A DNA stretch of 64,000 nt from Bryobacterales bacterium KBS 96 (GTDB taxonomy: Bacteria; Acidobacteriota; Terriglobia; Bryobacterales; Bryobacteraceae): positions 1,528,629 through 1,592,628 of the forward strand of contig KB906767.1 of the NCBI GenBank assembly GCA_000381625.1, read 5' to 3'. A model generated the notes under the pieces. It was not told the origin of the DNA. It saw nothing but the letters and a program-made list of their open reading frames with translations, and did not search any database. How positions within the stretch are numbered: the first letter of the stretch is position 1; every line of letters starts with the position of its first letter. Shown piece after piece: positions 1-9,512 of the stretch. A program made the position numbers and the translations under genes.

Positions 1-806
1 GGTAGCCGTGCCGATTTATAAGAGCGGATCTCCATTTGTTTTGCCAGCACCGCGGACTGCAGGCGCCGCAGCGACTTACTATTCTTCAATGCCAAGTCAA
101 TCGATTCATCTTCGGATTGCACAACCGGAAGCTGAAATGTTTCCTGCGATTTGGCCGGGTGTACGCGGTCCTTCGCCGGGAAGCCAAGTGTAACGGCAAG
201 CAGCATTTCGGCATAATCTTGGTCCGCCGTGAAGGTATCGAGCTGTTGCTCGGCTTGAGCGAGATTGACTGCCGCACGTTTACTCTCAACAGGCAGCTCG
301 GCGCCCTCATTCACGCGGGATTGCATCGTTTCCACGGCCTGCCGCAGGGACGGAAGCTGTCCGTCCACCGCTTCGCGTTCTTTCGCCGCCTGTTGAGCAT
401 CGAGGAAGTAATTAGCAGTCCGGTAAGCAACTTCATCTGCCTGCGTCTGGGCGTCAATTTGACTGCCCCGAGCATTCTCCCGGGCGGCGGCAACCTGATA
501 GCTGGCGGGGCGGTTGAAGAGCGCCATGTTGCTCTGAATCGAAAAGATGCTGGGCGCATTGCCTCCAATTGCATTCGGATATCCGTAGGTATAGGCGGCT
601 CCGCTGCCCGCATAGAGTCTGGGAGAGAAAGGATTGCGGGCCACGCGGACGTTTTGCTCCGCGCGTTGCGCGTCCAAGCGCGCCAGAGCCACGTCAGGAT
701 TCTGGCGGGAAGCTAGATCGAGGGCCTGTTGCAGAGTAAGAGTGTGTACCTCGGCATGAGCGACGAGCACGCTGAATAAGGCAAGAATCAAGCACTTGAT
801 AGACAC
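1..806 (-). CDS. TolC-family outer membrane efflux protein (partial, C-terminus off window)
   Basis: The frame runs off the left edge, so only about 268 codons are visible. I place the start at a GTG (806-804), because no in-frame ATG lies upstream of the hydrophobic leader VSIKCLILALFSVLVAHA. The mature part opens with LTLQQALDLA and then NPDVALARLDAQR, the usual beginning of TolC-type outer-membrane factors. Long Ala/Gln/Glu-rich helical stretches follow, as expected for the periplasmic tunnel (for example ESKRAAVNLAQAEQQLDTF). Family members form trimeric outer-membrane channels for RND, MFS or ABC pumps. No pump or adaptor gene is visible, so the substrate is unknown. Family call is secure; function is inferred. 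Confidence 0.82.
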   Translation of the reverse strand, partial: MSIKCLILALFSVLVAHAEVHTLTLQQALDLASRQNPDVALARLDAQRAEQNVRVARNPFSPRLYAGSGAAYTYGYPNAIGGNAPSIFSIQSNMALFNRPASYQVAAARENARGSQIDAQTQADEVAYRTANYFLDAQQAAKEREAVDGQLPSLRQAVETMQSRVNEGAELPVESKRAAVNLAQAEQQLDTFTADQDYAEMLLAVTLGFPAKDRVHPAKSQETFQLPVVQSEDESIDLALKNSKSLRRLQSAVLAKQMEIRSYKSARL

Positions 807-850
807 GATTTATGGTATCCCGCGAGCGCGACGCCGGCCTCTTGGTTTGC

Positions 851-1882
851 TTAGGGGGCCGCGGCCACACTATGTAAAATCCCTGCCTTTGCGACGATCC
901 GGCGCGCTTTTCGCGCCGTCGTGCTCAACGGCAGCTTCGCTATTTCATCCACGCCGAGCCAGCGGCACGGACCCGTCCCGCCAGGGGTGGCAGCGCGAAT
1001 CACCTCGAAGCGGTAGCTGTGAAATGTAATCGAATGACGAAATGAGCCGAGTGTGGCGATAACATCCGGTTGGCCGATTTGTTCGGCTTCCGGCAATTCC
1101 CAAAAACCGGGCATGAGGCGCGAGGCAGCATCACGCTGCCACAACAGGACTCGACCCTGTTGCTCAATCCAAAAAACCGTCCGGTGTTCTTCCAATGTGC
1201 GAACCGCTTTGCTCTTGACGGGCAGGTCCTGTTGAGCACCTGCGGCCTTGGCGGCGCACAGGCCGTTGATGGGGCAAACCAGGCATTGCGGATTTCGCGG
1301 CAGGCAAACGGTCGCGCCAAGCTCCATCATGGCTTGATTATGCTCGCCCGGGCAATCACGGTTCAGAAGTCGTCCGGCAATCTCGGCAAAGTGCAGTTTG
1401 CCGCCGGTTAACGAGATGTCCGTAAAATCGTTCATCACACGGCTGACTACCCGAAAGACATTCCCGTCCAGCACAGCATGCGGCAAATCGAAGCCGATGC
1501 TTGCGACCGCGGCAGCCGTGTAATTGCCAACTCCGGGAAGGGAGCGAATATCGGCGTATGTGCTCGGAAAATTTCCCTTTTCGACTATGGACCGCGCCGC
1601 CTTCTGTAGATTACGCGCGCGGTAGTAATAGCCGAGCCCTGCCCAATGCGCGAGCAGTTCGCTCTCAGGGGCGATGGCGAGAGCCGCGAAATCGGGAAAG
1701 CGGTCGAGAAAGCGCTCGTAGTACGGGATTGCGGCAGCGACGCGAGTCTGCTGCAGCATGATCTCCGAAACCCAGATCGCGTAAGGGTCGCGCGACCTGC
1801 GCCAGGGGAGGTCGCGTTTCGCGGATCGATACCAGGCCAGAAGAAGGGCTTGGAATTCGAGAATTTGGTCTTGCTGAAGCAC
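851..1882 (-). CDS. mutY: A/G-specific adenine DNA glycosylase MutY
   Basis: MutY removes adenine mispaired with 8-oxoguanine. The 343-residue product has the expected features: catalytic Glu40 in SEIMLQQTRV, the helix-hairpin-helix LPGVGNYTA (115-123), catalytic Asp139 in VLDGNV, and the 4Fe-4S ligands Cys193, Cys200, Cys203 and Cys209 with the C-x6-C-x2-C-x5-C spacing. Residues about 230-340 form the NUDIX-like 8-oxoG recognition domain, so the length is normal. The start is a GTG at 1882. It is divergent from uvrA across 102 bp, a pairing of two DNA repair genes. Confidence 0.96.
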   Translation of the reverse strand: MLQQDQILEFQALLLAWYRSAKRDLPWRRSRDPYAIWVSEIMLQQTRVAAAIPYYERFLDRFPDFAALAIAPESELLAHWAGLGYYYRARNLQKAARSIVEKGNFPSTYADIRSLPGVGNYTAAAVASIGFDLPHAVLDGNVFRVVSRVMNDFTDISLTGGKLHFAEIAGRLLNRDCPGEHNQAMMELGATVCLPRNPQCLVCPINGLCAAKAAGAQQDLPVKSKAVRTLEEHRTVFWIEQQGRVLLWQRDAASRLMPGFWELPEAEQIGQPDVIATLGSFRHSITFHSYRFEVIRAATPGGTGPCRWLGVDEIAKLPLSTTARKARRIVAKAGILHSVAAAP

Positions 1883-1928
1883 AACGAAAGCCGCTCAGGA
1901 AGCGGCAGGACGCCCAACCTCTGCATCT

Positions 1929-1934
1929 TATACT
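1929..1934 (+). promoter_or_regulatory. possible -10 element for uvrA
   Basis: TATACT lies about 50 bases ahead of the uvrA start in the mutY-uvrA divergent gap. No convincing -35 hexamer is visible at the right spacing, so this is only a candidate. Confidence 0.25.
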
Positions 1935-1984
1935 AGGGAAGAAGTCCTGTCCGCGGTCCTTCCACTCCGCCTCCCCGATTTGTG

Positions 1985-4864
1985 ATGCCCGATGAAACGA
2001 ACGTAACGTCTTTGACGCCGCATGCCGGAGAACCGGCCATTGTGATCCACGGCGCGCGCGTGCATAATCTCAAGAATATTGACGTCTCGCTCCCTCACGA
2101 CAAAATGACGGTGGTGACGGGCATATCCGGATCGGGTAAATCGTCGCTTGTGTTTGATACCGTCTACGCGGAGGGTCAGCGCCGGTATGTTGAATCGCTC
2201 TCAGCGTATGCGCGCCAGTTCCTCGAACGAATGGAGAAACCGGATGTCGATGAAATCACCGGCATCGCCCCTCCCGTCGCCATCCGGCAGAAGAACCAGA
2301 CTCGCAACCCCCGGTCAACCGTGGCGACCGCAACCGAGCTTTACGATTTTTTGCGGTTGCTGTTTGCCCGCGCGGGCAGGACGTACTGCCCAAACGACGG
2401 CACACACATTCAGAAAGACACAGTCGACCAGGTTGCCGAAACCATGCTTCAAGAGCCGGAGGGTTCGCGCTGGTATGCGTTATTTCCTGTGAATCCGCCC
2501 GTTAACACGGGAAAAAACGCCTCGGCGCTCCGCGATCACCTATTCGAGTTGCGGAAGAAAGGGTTTAGCCGCTTATTTCAGGCGGGACAGATATTTGAGT
2601 TCTCGACACCAGAATCGCTGCTCGACATCGATTTCTCGAAACCTGTTCACGCGCTTGTGGACCGCCTGGTCATCCGGCCCGACGTTCACCAGCGGATTGT
2701 CGACACTGTAGAAATCTGCTACCGCGAAGCAGGCGAGATTTTCTTCGAACAGGCCGGCGTTGCCGATCCGAAGACACTCCATTTCAGCGAAAAGTTCTCA
2801 TGCAAGGTTTGCAGCTTTACTGTTACGCATCCGGAGCCAACCCTCTTTAGCTTCAACAGCCCAATCGGAGCCTGTCCGAAGTGTCAGGGGTTCGGCAACA
2901 CAGTCGATTACGACATGGACCTGATTGTGCCGGACCCGACGCTGTCGCTGGAAGAAGGCGCAGTCGATCCATGGACGAAACCGCAATATTCCTGGTACTA
3001 CGACGAAGAAGTGAAACCGCGCGCCCGCGGCAAAGTGCGACTTTCCGTGGCGTGGACCGAGTTACGCGAACAGGAACGCGAATATGTGCGCACGCATGTG
3101 AAATCGTTTTTCGAAGAGGTGGAGCGCAAGAAATACAAAGTACACGTTCGCGTGTTCATGAGCCGCTTTCGCGCTTACACCGAATGTCCGGCTTGCCGCG
3201 GAGGACGTCTCCGGCCCGAAGCGCTGTACGTGCGGCTTGGCGACAAGAACATAGCACAAGTCTCGAAAATGAACATCGCGCAAGCGCGGGAGTTCTTCGA
3301 TCGTCTGGAACTCAGCCCGGAAGAAGCTGAAATCGCCGAACGCGTGCGGATCGAGATCGGCCAGCGTTTGAAGTTTCTGAACGACGTCGGACTGGAGTAC
3401 CTCACTCTCGACCGGCTCTCCGCGACTCTATCGGGCGGCGAAGCACAGCGGATTCAGTTGGCGACGTGCCTTGGTTCGCGGCTCGTGGGCGCGACATATG
3501 TTCTCGACGAGCCTTCGATTGGATTACACAGCCGCGATACGGCGCGCCTGGTGCATATCCTCGAAGAATTGCGCGACCTCGGCAATACGATCGTGGTGGT
3601 TGAGCACGATCCGGACGTGATGGCGTCGGCGGATCATATTCTCGACCTCGGTCCGGGAGCCGGGGAGAATGGCGGGCGCGTGACTTTCGCTGGATCCTAC
3701 CAGCAACTTCTGGAACCCCAGCGCACGGCGAAGGCCGAGCAATCGCTGACCGGAAAATACCTGCGAGGAGAGATGAGCGTCGCGCGGGTGCTCGACCGCC
3801 GGAAGATCAATCCGAAACGCCTCATCCGGTTTATAGGCGCGCGAGCAAACAATCTGAAGAATATAGACGTAGATATTCCGCTCGGCATGCTGGTGTGCGT
3901 GACGGGCGTTTCGGGCTCGGGCAAATCGTCGCTCGTTCATGATGTCATGTTCAAAGCGCTCGATGCCCTGGTGAATAAGGAGCGCAAGGGAACCGGTGGG
4001 CTAGGAGCCGATAACGAAACCGAAGCGCGAAAAGCCGCGCTGAAGCGTGTTGAGAAAGCGGACCTGCTGACAAGTGTTGTGATGGTCGATCAGTCACCGA
4101 TCGGACGCACGCCGCGCTCGAACCCGGTGACTTACATCAAGGCATTCGACCAGATACGCGACCTGTTTGCGTCAACGCCGGAAGCGGAGCGCCGCGGCTA
4201 CACGCCCGGGCATTTCTCCTTTAACGTCCCCGGCGGGAGGTGCGATACCTGTCAGGGTGACGGCACAGTAACGGTTGAGATGCAATTCCTTGCCGATGTC
4301 GAACTGATCTGCGAAGAATGCAAAGGCACGCGCTACAAACAGAGCACATTGGACATTCGTTACAAGGGCTTGAACATCCATGATGTGCTGCAACTAACGG
4401 TGCGCGAGGCAATTTCCTTCTTCGCGGATACTCCGCGGCTGGCGCACCGGCTGAAGGTGCTGCAGGATGTAGGTCTCGGTTATCTGCGCCTCGGTCAATC
4501 GGCAACCACCTTGTCGGGTGGCGAAGCCCAGCGCGTGAAACTCGCCGGCCATCTCGCCCAGGCCTCTTGCGAAGGCACGTTGTTTCTGTTCGACGAGCCA
4601 ACCACCGGACTCCATTTCGACGATATCGCGAAGCTGCTGCAATCGTTCGAGCGGCTAATTCACAACGGCGGAAGCATCCTACTGATCGAGCACAATCTGG
4701 AATTGATAAAAGCGGCCGACTGGATTATCGACCTGGGACCGGAAGGCGGCGCGGCGGGTGGCATGATTGTGGCGCAAGGGCCGCCCGAAGCAATCGCCGG
4801 CGTGAAAGAGTCGTATACGGGCCAGTTCCTGAAACAGGTCCTCAAAGCGCGCGCCATCGCCTGA
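1985..4864 (+). CDS. uvrA: Excinuclease ABC subunit A (UvrA)
   Basis: Damage-recognition ATPase of nucleotide excision repair. Two ABC modules are present, with Walker A motifs GISGSGKSS (near residue 50) and GVSGSGKSS (near 640), and two LSGGEAQR signatures. Both zinc fingers are intact: one begins CKVC near residue 274 and ends CPKC, the other begins CDTC near 750 and ends CEEC. The length (959 residues from the ATG at 1985; a GTG at 1982 is also possible) is normal for UvrA. It is divergent from mutY. The GH10 gene begins 71 bp downstream and is probably transcribed separately. Confidence 0.98.
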   Translation: MPDETNVTSLTPHAGEPAIVIHGARVHNLKNIDVSLPHDKMTVVTGISGSGKSSLVFDTVYAEGQRRYVESLSAYARQFLERMEKPDVDEITGIAPPVAIRQKNQTRNPRSTVATATELYDFLRLLFARAGRTYCPNDGTHIQKDTVDQVAETMLQEPEGSRWYALFPVNPPVNTGKNASALRDHLFELRKKGFSRLFQAGQIFEFSTPESLLDIDFSKPVHALVDRLVIRPDVHQRIVDTVEICYREAGEIFFEQAGVADPKTLHFSEKFSCKVCSFTVTHPEPTLFSFNSPIGACPKCQGFGNTVDYDMDLIVPDPTLSLEEGAVDPWTKPQYSWYYDEEVKPRARGKVRLSVAWTELREQEREYVRTHVKSFFEEVERKKYKVHVRVFMSRFRAYTECPACRGGRLRPEALYVRLGDKNIAQVSKMNIAQAREFFDRLELSPEEAEIAERVRIEIGQRLKFLNDVGLEYLTLDRLSATLSGGEAQRIQLATCLGSRLVGATYVLDEPSIGLHSRDTARLVHILEELRDLGNTIVVVEHDPDVMASADHILDLGPGAGENGGRVTFAGSYQQLLEPQRTAKAEQSLTGKYLRGEMSVARVLDRRKINPKRLIRFIGARANNLKNIDVDIPLGMLVCVTGVSGSGKSSLVHDVMFKALDALVNKERKGTGGLGADNETEARKAALKRVEKADLLTSVVMVDQSPIGRTPRSNPVTYIKAFDQIRDLFASTPEAERRGYTPGHFSFNVPGGRCDTCQGDGTVTVEMQFLADVELICEECKGTRYKQSTLDIRYKGLNIHDVLQLTVREAISFFADTPRLAHRLKVLQDVGLGYLRLGQSATTLSGGEAQRVKLAGHLAQASCEGTLFLFDEPTTGLHFDDIAKLLQSFERLIHNGGSILLIEHNLELIKAADWIIDLGPEGGAAGGMIVAQGPPEAIAGVKESYTGQFLKQVLKARAIA

Positions 4865-4935
4865 AGTCCGCTCGCGATTTCAGCGGCAATGCATACGCCG
4901 GGGATGGGGCGTGCGTCTGATATAACAGCGCTCGT

Positions 4936-6003
4936 ATGCTACGCCGGGAGTTTCTGTCGTCAGGTTTTGCTGCTATCGCCTTGCAAGCGGCCGGCGCTCG
5001 TACGGAGGAGTCGCTGAAGCAGGCGGCAGCGCCATCGGGTCTGTTAGTGGGTTCGGCGGTCAGCTATCGCGAAATCGACGAGGCGGCCTTCGCGGAACTG
5101 ATCGCGCGGCAGTGCTCCATCGTTGTCTCTGAAAACGACATGAAGTGGAAGGCGCTTCGCCCGGCTCCGGACAAATTCGATTTCACCAGGGCCGATGCGC
5201 TAGTCGCCTTCGCGGAGAAGAACCGCATCAAGATACGCGGCCATAATCTCTGCTGGCACGAAGCATTGCCCGATTGGTTTCACAAGATCGCAAAGCCGGA
5301 CAATGCGCGCGAATTGCTGACGAATCACATTGAGACCGTTGTTCGCCATTTCAAAGGCAAGATTCACTCCTGGGACGTTGTGAATGAAGCAGTCGATGTG
5401 CAAGATATGCGCGCGGACGGACTACGGAGATCGCCCTGGCTGAACCTGATTGGACCGGAATACCTGGTAATCGCGTTCAAGACGGCAGCCAAAGCAGACC
5501 CTGGCGCGACCCTTACGTATAACGAATACGGCCTTGCCCAGGACGGCCCACGGAACGAAGCCAAGCGGCACGCTGTCGTGGCGCTGCTTCGCTGGTTGAG
5601 GAGGAACGAGGCGCCCATTCAAGCGCTCGGCATCCAATCGCACTTAAACGGAAACCGGCCGTTCACCGGATTGCAGCATTTTCTCGGCGAAGTTCGCGAA
5701 CTGGGCCTTCGCGTTTTTGTGACGGAGCTTGACGTTAACGACAAATCTTTTCCGCCCGATGTGGCAGAGCGGGACCGGATGGTGGCTGGCGTCTATCGCG
5801 ACTACTTGCACACGATCCTGGAAGAGCGCTATGTCGATGCCGTGCTGACCTGGGGATTGAGCGACCGCGATTCCTGGCTACGGCATCGGGAAAAGCGAGC
5901 CGCGGGCATCGCGCGTCCATTGCCGTTTGACGACCAACTGCAACCGAAACCCGCGTTCTTCGCGATGCAAGCAGAACTGAAGAAAGTAAGCAGACGGGAT
6001 TAG
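4936..6003 (+). CDS. GH10 endo-beta-1,4-xylanase, Tat-exported
   Basis: Predicted secreted xylanase of 355 residues. The N-terminus MLRREFLSSGFAAIALQAAG is a twin-arginine signal (RREFL). The GH10 barrel shows HNLCWHE (residues 103-109), the acid/base Glu151 in WDVVNEAVD, and the nucleophile Glu264 in FVTELDVND. These are the two catalytic glutamates of the family. No carbohydrate-binding module is present. A TATAAC hexamer 16-11 bases ahead of the ATG could be a -10 element. Together with the GH39 and GH51 genes in this window it suggests (arabino)xylan use, but the genes are scattered and not in a locus. Confidence 0.94.
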   Translation: MLRREFLSSGFAAIALQAAGARTEESLKQAAAPSGLLVGSAVSYREIDEAAFAELIARQCSIVVSENDMKWKALRPAPDKFDFTRADALVAFAEKNRIKIRGHNLCWHEALPDWFHKIAKPDNARELLTNHIETVVRHFKGKIHSWDVVNEAVDVQDMRADGLRRSPWLNLIGPEYLVIAFKTAAKADPGATLTYNEYGLAQDGPRNEAKRHAVVALLRWLRRNEAPIQALGIQSHLNGNRPFTGLQHFLGEVRELGLRVFVTELDVNDKSFPPDVAERDRMVAGVYRDYLHTILEERYVDAVLTWGLSDRDSWLRHREKRAAGIARPLPFDDQLQPKPAFFAMQAELKKVSRRD

Positions 6004-6024
6004 TTTCGGACGCATTGCGTCGTT

Positions 6025-6145
6025 TACGCGCGGATTGCGCGGTTGTCCGGACCCCGCTTGCTTGCGCAAGGCGGCTCTGAGTGAAGGCAGCCTGCAAACG
6101 GAGCCGCCGCACGTAAGTGCGCGGGTTGTGCGGTTGTCCAAACGC
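6025..6145. repeat. Intergenic hairpin repeat, copy A
   Basis: Fills the gap between two converging genes. The core at 6070-6108 is a perfect 8-bp inverted repeat, GGCGGCTC...GAGCCGCC, with a 23-base loop that itself contains AGGC/GCCT. On both sides lie related segments of the form GCGCGG-RTTG-NGCGGTTGTCC (6026-6048 and 6118-6140), and CTTGCGCAAG (6061-6070) is a perfect palindrome. Copies B and C share long stretches with it. It may act as a two-way terminator. Confidence 0.8.
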
Positions 6146-6147
6146 GC

Positions 6148-6540
6148 TCACTTCTTCGGATGCTGAAGCGCGACGGAAACGGCGGCAAGCGATCCATCGA
6201 TATTCACTTTTGCCTGCACGGAAACCGGCTGGCCGGATTTGAGATTCGAAGCCTTCATTTTTTTCGAGCCATCGGTGAATTCCGTCTTGCCGGAACGCGA
6301 AAACTGGAGCGTGTTACCGTCGCCGGTTTTCACAAACAAGTCCTTCTTGGTGATCGACGCGATGGTGCCGGTGAACGTCGCCAGCAGTTTGTCCGCGTCT
6401 TTGGAGCTACGCGGCGGATGGGCAGCCTGGCGCGCGCGGGAACCCCCATAGGGTCTCGACACTACCTGGCAAACGCCCGCCACGGGCAACGTCATCGCTA
6501 AAGCGGCCAAGGCGGCCGCCCAAAAACCTCGTTTGATCAT
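6148..6540 (-). CDS. Small secreted protein, DUF5666-like
   Basis: A 130-residue product with a clear Sec signal (IKRGFWAAALAALAMTLPVA). The mature part has one small beta-rich unit, roughly residues 54-125: GTIASITKKDLFVKTGDGNT, a turn with KTEFTDGSKKMKASNLKSG, then PVSVQAKVNIDGSLAAVSVA. This resembles the OB-like DUF5666 unit that also occurs in the larger secreted protein at 26638-27933. No catalytic residues are recognisable. Function unknown; probably periplasmic. Confidence 0.7.
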   Translation of the reverse strand: MIKRGFWAAALAALAMTLPVAGVCQVVSRPYGGSRARQAAHPPRSSKDADKLLATFTGTIASITKKDLFVKTGDGNTLQFSRSGKTEFTDGSKKMKASNLKSGQPVSVQAKVNIDGSLAAVSVALQHPKK

Positions 6541-6598
6541 GCCCTAATTATTGTTTTAACATTCAGGGGATCGGCTCCGTCGAGAGAGGAACAGCCGG

Positions 6599-7567
6599 AT
6601 GTTTGAACGTTATACGGAGAAGGCCCGGCGGACAATCTTCGTCGCCCGCCGGGAAGCAAGCACTTACGGCTCACCGACAATTGAAACAGAGCATCTGCTA
6701 CTTGGCATATTGCACGAAGACAAAGGGCTGGCCAGCAGGTTGTCTCTCACCGCGCAAGCAATCCACAACGAAATCTCGAAGCGCACGCCGCCTCCTAAGG
6801 AACCGACGCCCACTTCGGTCGATCTTCCTCTCAGTCACGAGTCGAAGCGTGTCCTCGCATACGGCGGCGAAGAATCGCAAGCGTTAGCCAGCAGAATTAT
6901 CGATGTAGAGCGCCTTATCCTGGGGCTGCTGCGCGAGCCAGATTCTTTTGCCGCACGGCTGCTTCGGCAGCACGGAATCGGGTACGATGCTTATCGCAAA
7001 AATCTCATCGATTCCGCAATCAAAGAACACAAGCAGAGGCTTGTGCGGCGGGGCGTAACGACGGATGCCGCAAATTTGAGATTACGCGAGCGGATGGAGA
7101 CGCGCGAGCCATCGGCGCCGGCTTTACAGGCTCCGATTGCGAAGCTGGAAAATCTATTGAACTGCGCGATCAAACTCGATGCCTACTCGGAGCACGACGC
7201 CATGCAAGTTCTGAAACGGAAACCCTGGCCGCGGAAAGAAGCGCTGGGCAATTTGGCCGATTGGGCCATGGCGCATCAGGGATGGCTCGCCCGCGCGTTG
7301 ACCGAGCCAAAACTCAACGTGCCGGGCTATGTGGGAGAGCAGTGGACATCCGTCCAACAATACAGCGCGTTGCCGTGGCCGGACATCGTCGACCTGTGGG
7401 TTTGTGTGAACCGCCTATTGATTCATGTCCTCCGGCATATCCCGGAGGAAAAATTGAACATGCCATGCCGCATCGGCATCGCGGGCCCAATCCCGTTATC
7501 GACGCTGATCGACCGTTACGTCGAGCATTGCGAGGATGTTTTGGAACAGATTTTGGCGCGCCTCTGA
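6599..7567 (+). CDS. Clp-N domain / DinB-like domain fusion protein
   Basis: A 322-residue protein with two unrelated halves. Residues about 1-150 are a double Clp-N repeat of the type at the head of ClpA/ClpC (MFERYTEKARRTIFVARREA, then TIETEHLLLGILHEDKG and IDVERLILGLLREPDSF). No AAA+ ATPase follows. Residues about 180-322 resemble a DinB-like four-helix bundle: KEALGNLADWAMAHQGWLAR, LPWPDIVDLWVCVNRLL, IPEEKLN and LIDRYVEHCEDVLEQIL. DinB-fold proteins are often metal- and thiol-dependent. A role as an adaptor or thiol-linked enzyme is a guess. The start has no close upstream gene. Confidence 0.8.
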   Translation: MFERYTEKARRTIFVARREASTYGSPTIETEHLLLGILHEDKGLASRLSLTAQAIHNEISKRTPPPKEPTPTSVDLPLSHESKRVLAYGGEESQALASRIIDVERLILGLLREPDSFAARLLRQHGIGYDAYRKNLIDSAIKEHKQRLVRRGVTTDAANLRLRERMETREPSAPALQAPIAKLENLLNCAIKLDAYSEHDAMQVLKRKPWPRKEALGNLADWAMAHQGWLARALTEPKLNVPGYVGEQWTSVQQYSALPWPDIVDLWVCVNRLLIHVLRHIPEEKLNMPCRIGIAGPIPLSTLIDRYVEHCEDVLEQILARL

Positions 7568-7590
7568 ATGCGCTGGCGCACCGCAATTGT

Positions 7591-7938
7591 CTATCGGCTT
7601 ACCGGCTGGGCCACTGGCGCTGGCGCCGGAGTCTCTTCCAGCAGACGGGCGCGGAGGGCCATCAGGCTCATCAGCCCATTCAACATCTGCTCCACCCGAA
7701 TCTCCAGTGCCCAGGATGTAGTTTGCTCAGCCACATACACGACTTCACCCAACAGCAGCGCATCGTCATGTTCCACGCTGACCGCAGTGCCGGCGGCAAT
7801 TCGTTCGCTAGCGAGAATACGCAAGCGATTGCCTTGAAACCGCTCGACAGTACAGAGGATGGATCGCCGGGCGGTAGTGCGATCAGTCTGGGAAATGTGC
7901 AGCGTCGACGAATGGGTCTGAGTTTCGGTGTCTGGCAC
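7591..7938 (-). CDS. Small PilZ-like protein (tentative)
   Basis: A 115-residue product starting at a GTG (7938). The centre (SILCTVERFQGNRLRILASE, then IAAGTAVSVEHDDALLLGEVVYV) has the beta pattern of acidobacterial PilZ-type proteins, but the RxxxR and D/NxSxxG c-di-GMP motifs are not intact, so binding is doubtful. The C-terminus is helical and ends in a Pro/Ala tail. It lies 45 bp downstream of the membrane protein gene at 7984-8352 on the same strand and converges on the Clp-N/DinB gene. Confidence 0.5.
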   Translation of the reverse strand: MPDTETQTHSSTLHISQTDRTTARRSILCTVERFQGNRLRILASERIAAGTAVSVEHDDALLLGEVVYVAEQTTSWALEIRVEQMLNGLMSLMALRARLLEETPAPAPVAQPVSR

Positions 7939-7983
7939 ACCCTACATATCGAAGAAACGCGGGAAAGCTTTAGTTCAGCCGAT

Positions 7984-8352
7984 TCAGTGCGTTGACGTAA
8001 GGAACCACACGATGATGCCGACGGCTGCGGGAGCCAGCAGTTCCAGCCACAGCCTCGGCCGCCAGCGCCGGGGCGGAACCCGCGGTCCAGCCGTCGATTT
8101 CCGCTTGTGCGTTGTCCGTAACGTATTGGCCAGGCGGGACTGCACTTCGCTCGGAAGCCCTTGCAGCGCTCGAACCAATTCTTCCCGGCCTCGCTTGTCC
8201 GCAATCAGAATGGTTGCCGAATTCGTGCCGCTGGTGCTCTTTTCCAGCCTCCGGCGTAACTCCGGGGGCACTTCGCGAACCGACCGGTAAACCCGTGTCG
8301 CCTCCCCGGTCGCGATGAATATGGTTGAGCTTCTTGCCGTCAGCTTTTCCAT
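7984..8352 (-). CDS. Hypothetical protein with C-terminal membrane anchor
   Basis: I start at the ATG at 8352 (MEKLTARSSTIFIATGEATR), because the longer frame would overlap the 3' end of the LysR gene. The 122-residue product has a polar N-terminal part (YRSVREVPPELRRRLEKST and a second region ALQGLPSEVQSRLANTLR) and one C-terminal transmembrane helix (LWLELLAPAAVGIIVWFL), so it is probably tail-anchored. The repeated P-x-E-x-(R/Q)-x-R-L motif is visible twice. No known family recognised. It sits between the LysR and PilZ-like genes on the same strand. Confidence 0.6.
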   Translation of the reverse strand: MEKLTARSSTIFIATGEATRVYRSVREVPPELRRRLEKSTSGTNSATILIADKRGREELVRALQGLPSEVQSRLANTLRTTHKRKSTAGPRVPPRRWRPRLWLELLAPAAVGIIVWFLTSTH

Positions 8353-8377
8353 GTGCGGATGCGTACGTTCTCCATCA

Positions 8378-9313
8378 TTATGAACCCGCCACTTTCGGCA
8401 GCCGGGGACCGGCCGCAATCAGCGCTTCGCCCATCCCGGAATTCTCAAGCGTAACCTGAATAAACCCGAGCGCGGCCTTCGAAAGAGATTTGTCCCGGCG
8501 GTAAATAAGTCCCACACGCCGGATCATCGGTTCGGGGGCGAGCGAGACAGCCGCCAAGCGTTTGGCGGCCAACTCTTCCGCACAATGCGAAACCGCCAGA
8601 AATGACAGCCCCAGATCCGCCATCACAAAGCGCTTAATCATTTCCGTTGAATCGAGCTCCATCGAAATCGTCATTTCGTCTTCGATTGGGTCAAGCCATT
8701 CATTCAACCGGGCGCGCGTCGTGCCGGTCTTAGGCAGCAGCAACAATTCGCCCATCAGATCCTGCGGCGTCACATAAGGTTTGGACGCCAGTTTATGCCC
8801 AAACGGAACGAGAAGTTTGATTTCGTCGGTATGGATTTTGACCACTTGCAGCTTTTTCTCCTGCACGGGAAGCTGGGTGATGCCGAAATCCGCCTGGTTG
8901 TCGAGGACAGCCTGCACGACGCGCGTTCCATACGAGCGGTCGACCAGCAATTGCACGTTGGGGAATTGTTTCTTGAACTCTGCGAATACGCGCGGGAGAA
9001 CGTAAATGCATGTGGCCTCGTTGGCGGCCATCACCAGTTCGCCCCGCGGCGCCCGCTCAAGCTCGTTGATCGCGTCCTGGGCGCGCTTCCTAAGTTCCAG
9101 AATCTGCTCGCAATATTCCGCGAAAATGCGCCCCGCCATTGTCAGCGCGATCTTAGTGCCCAGGCGCTCGAACAAGGTTGTGTTCAGTTCCTGTTCCAAC
9201 TGGCGCACCTGAGCGCTGATGGCAGGCTGAGTTCTGTAGCAGGTCTGAGCCGCCTTGGAGAAACTCTTGAGACGAACGATCTCAAGGAACGTGTGGAGCT
9301 GATCGAGGTCCAT
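8378..9313 (-). CDS. LysR-family transcriptional regulator
   Basis: The start at 9313 (MDLDQLHTFLEIVRLKSFSK) gives 311 residues and the standard LysR beginning; the longer frame adds 39 residues that do not fit. The winged helix covers residues 1-60 (AAQTCYRTQPAISAQVRQLE). The effector domain follows (ELVMAANEATCIYVLPRVFA, LLLLPKTGTTRARL), closest in style to CysB/CbbR-type regulators. The inducer is unknown. A dyad with exact T-N11-A spacing at 9464-9478 lies in the gap toward the GAF-ANTAR gene and is the likely binding site. Confidence 0.93.
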   Translation of the reverse strand: MDLDQLHTFLEIVRLKSFSKAAQTCYRTQPAISAQVRQLEQELNTTLFERLGTKIALTMAGRIFAEYCEQILELRKRAQDAINELERAPRGELVMAANEATCIYVLPRVFAEFKKQFPNVQLLVDRSYGTRVVQAVLDNQADFGITQLPVQEKKLQVVKIHTDEIKLLVPFGHKLASKPYVTPQDLMGELLLLPKTGTTRARLNEWLDPIEDEMTISMELDSTEMIKRFVMADLGLSFLAVSHCAEELAAKRLAAVSLAPEPMIRRVGLIYRRDKSLSKAALGFIQVTLENSGMGEALIAAGPRLPKVAGS

Positions 9314-9463
9314 GAATCGATTGGCGACACTGGAGAACCGCCGAAACGGTCCAAAGCCATCGAGACTCAAATTGTACCAACTGCTGGTCTTCACGCCGTT
9401 GGGCACACCCATCGGCAAAGATCCTTGCAATGCTGAGCCATATGTGGTTAAACCATGAAACGC

Positions 9464-9478
9464 ATCAAATCTTTTGAT
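9464..9478. promoter_or_regulatory. LysR-type box between the LysR and GAF-ANTAR genes
   Basis: ATCAAA-TCT-TTTGAT is a perfect 6-bp inverted repeat around a 3-base centre, and the T at 9465 and A at 9477 have the T-N11-A spacing of LysR-type boxes. A second small palindrome, TGGTT-A-AACCA, lies at 9445-9455. The box is 35 bases ahead of the likely GAF-ANTAR start codon. Confidence 0.6.
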
Positions 9479-9512
9479 TGCCGGTTGCGCCGCGCCAGGG
9501 ATACAGTCGGAT

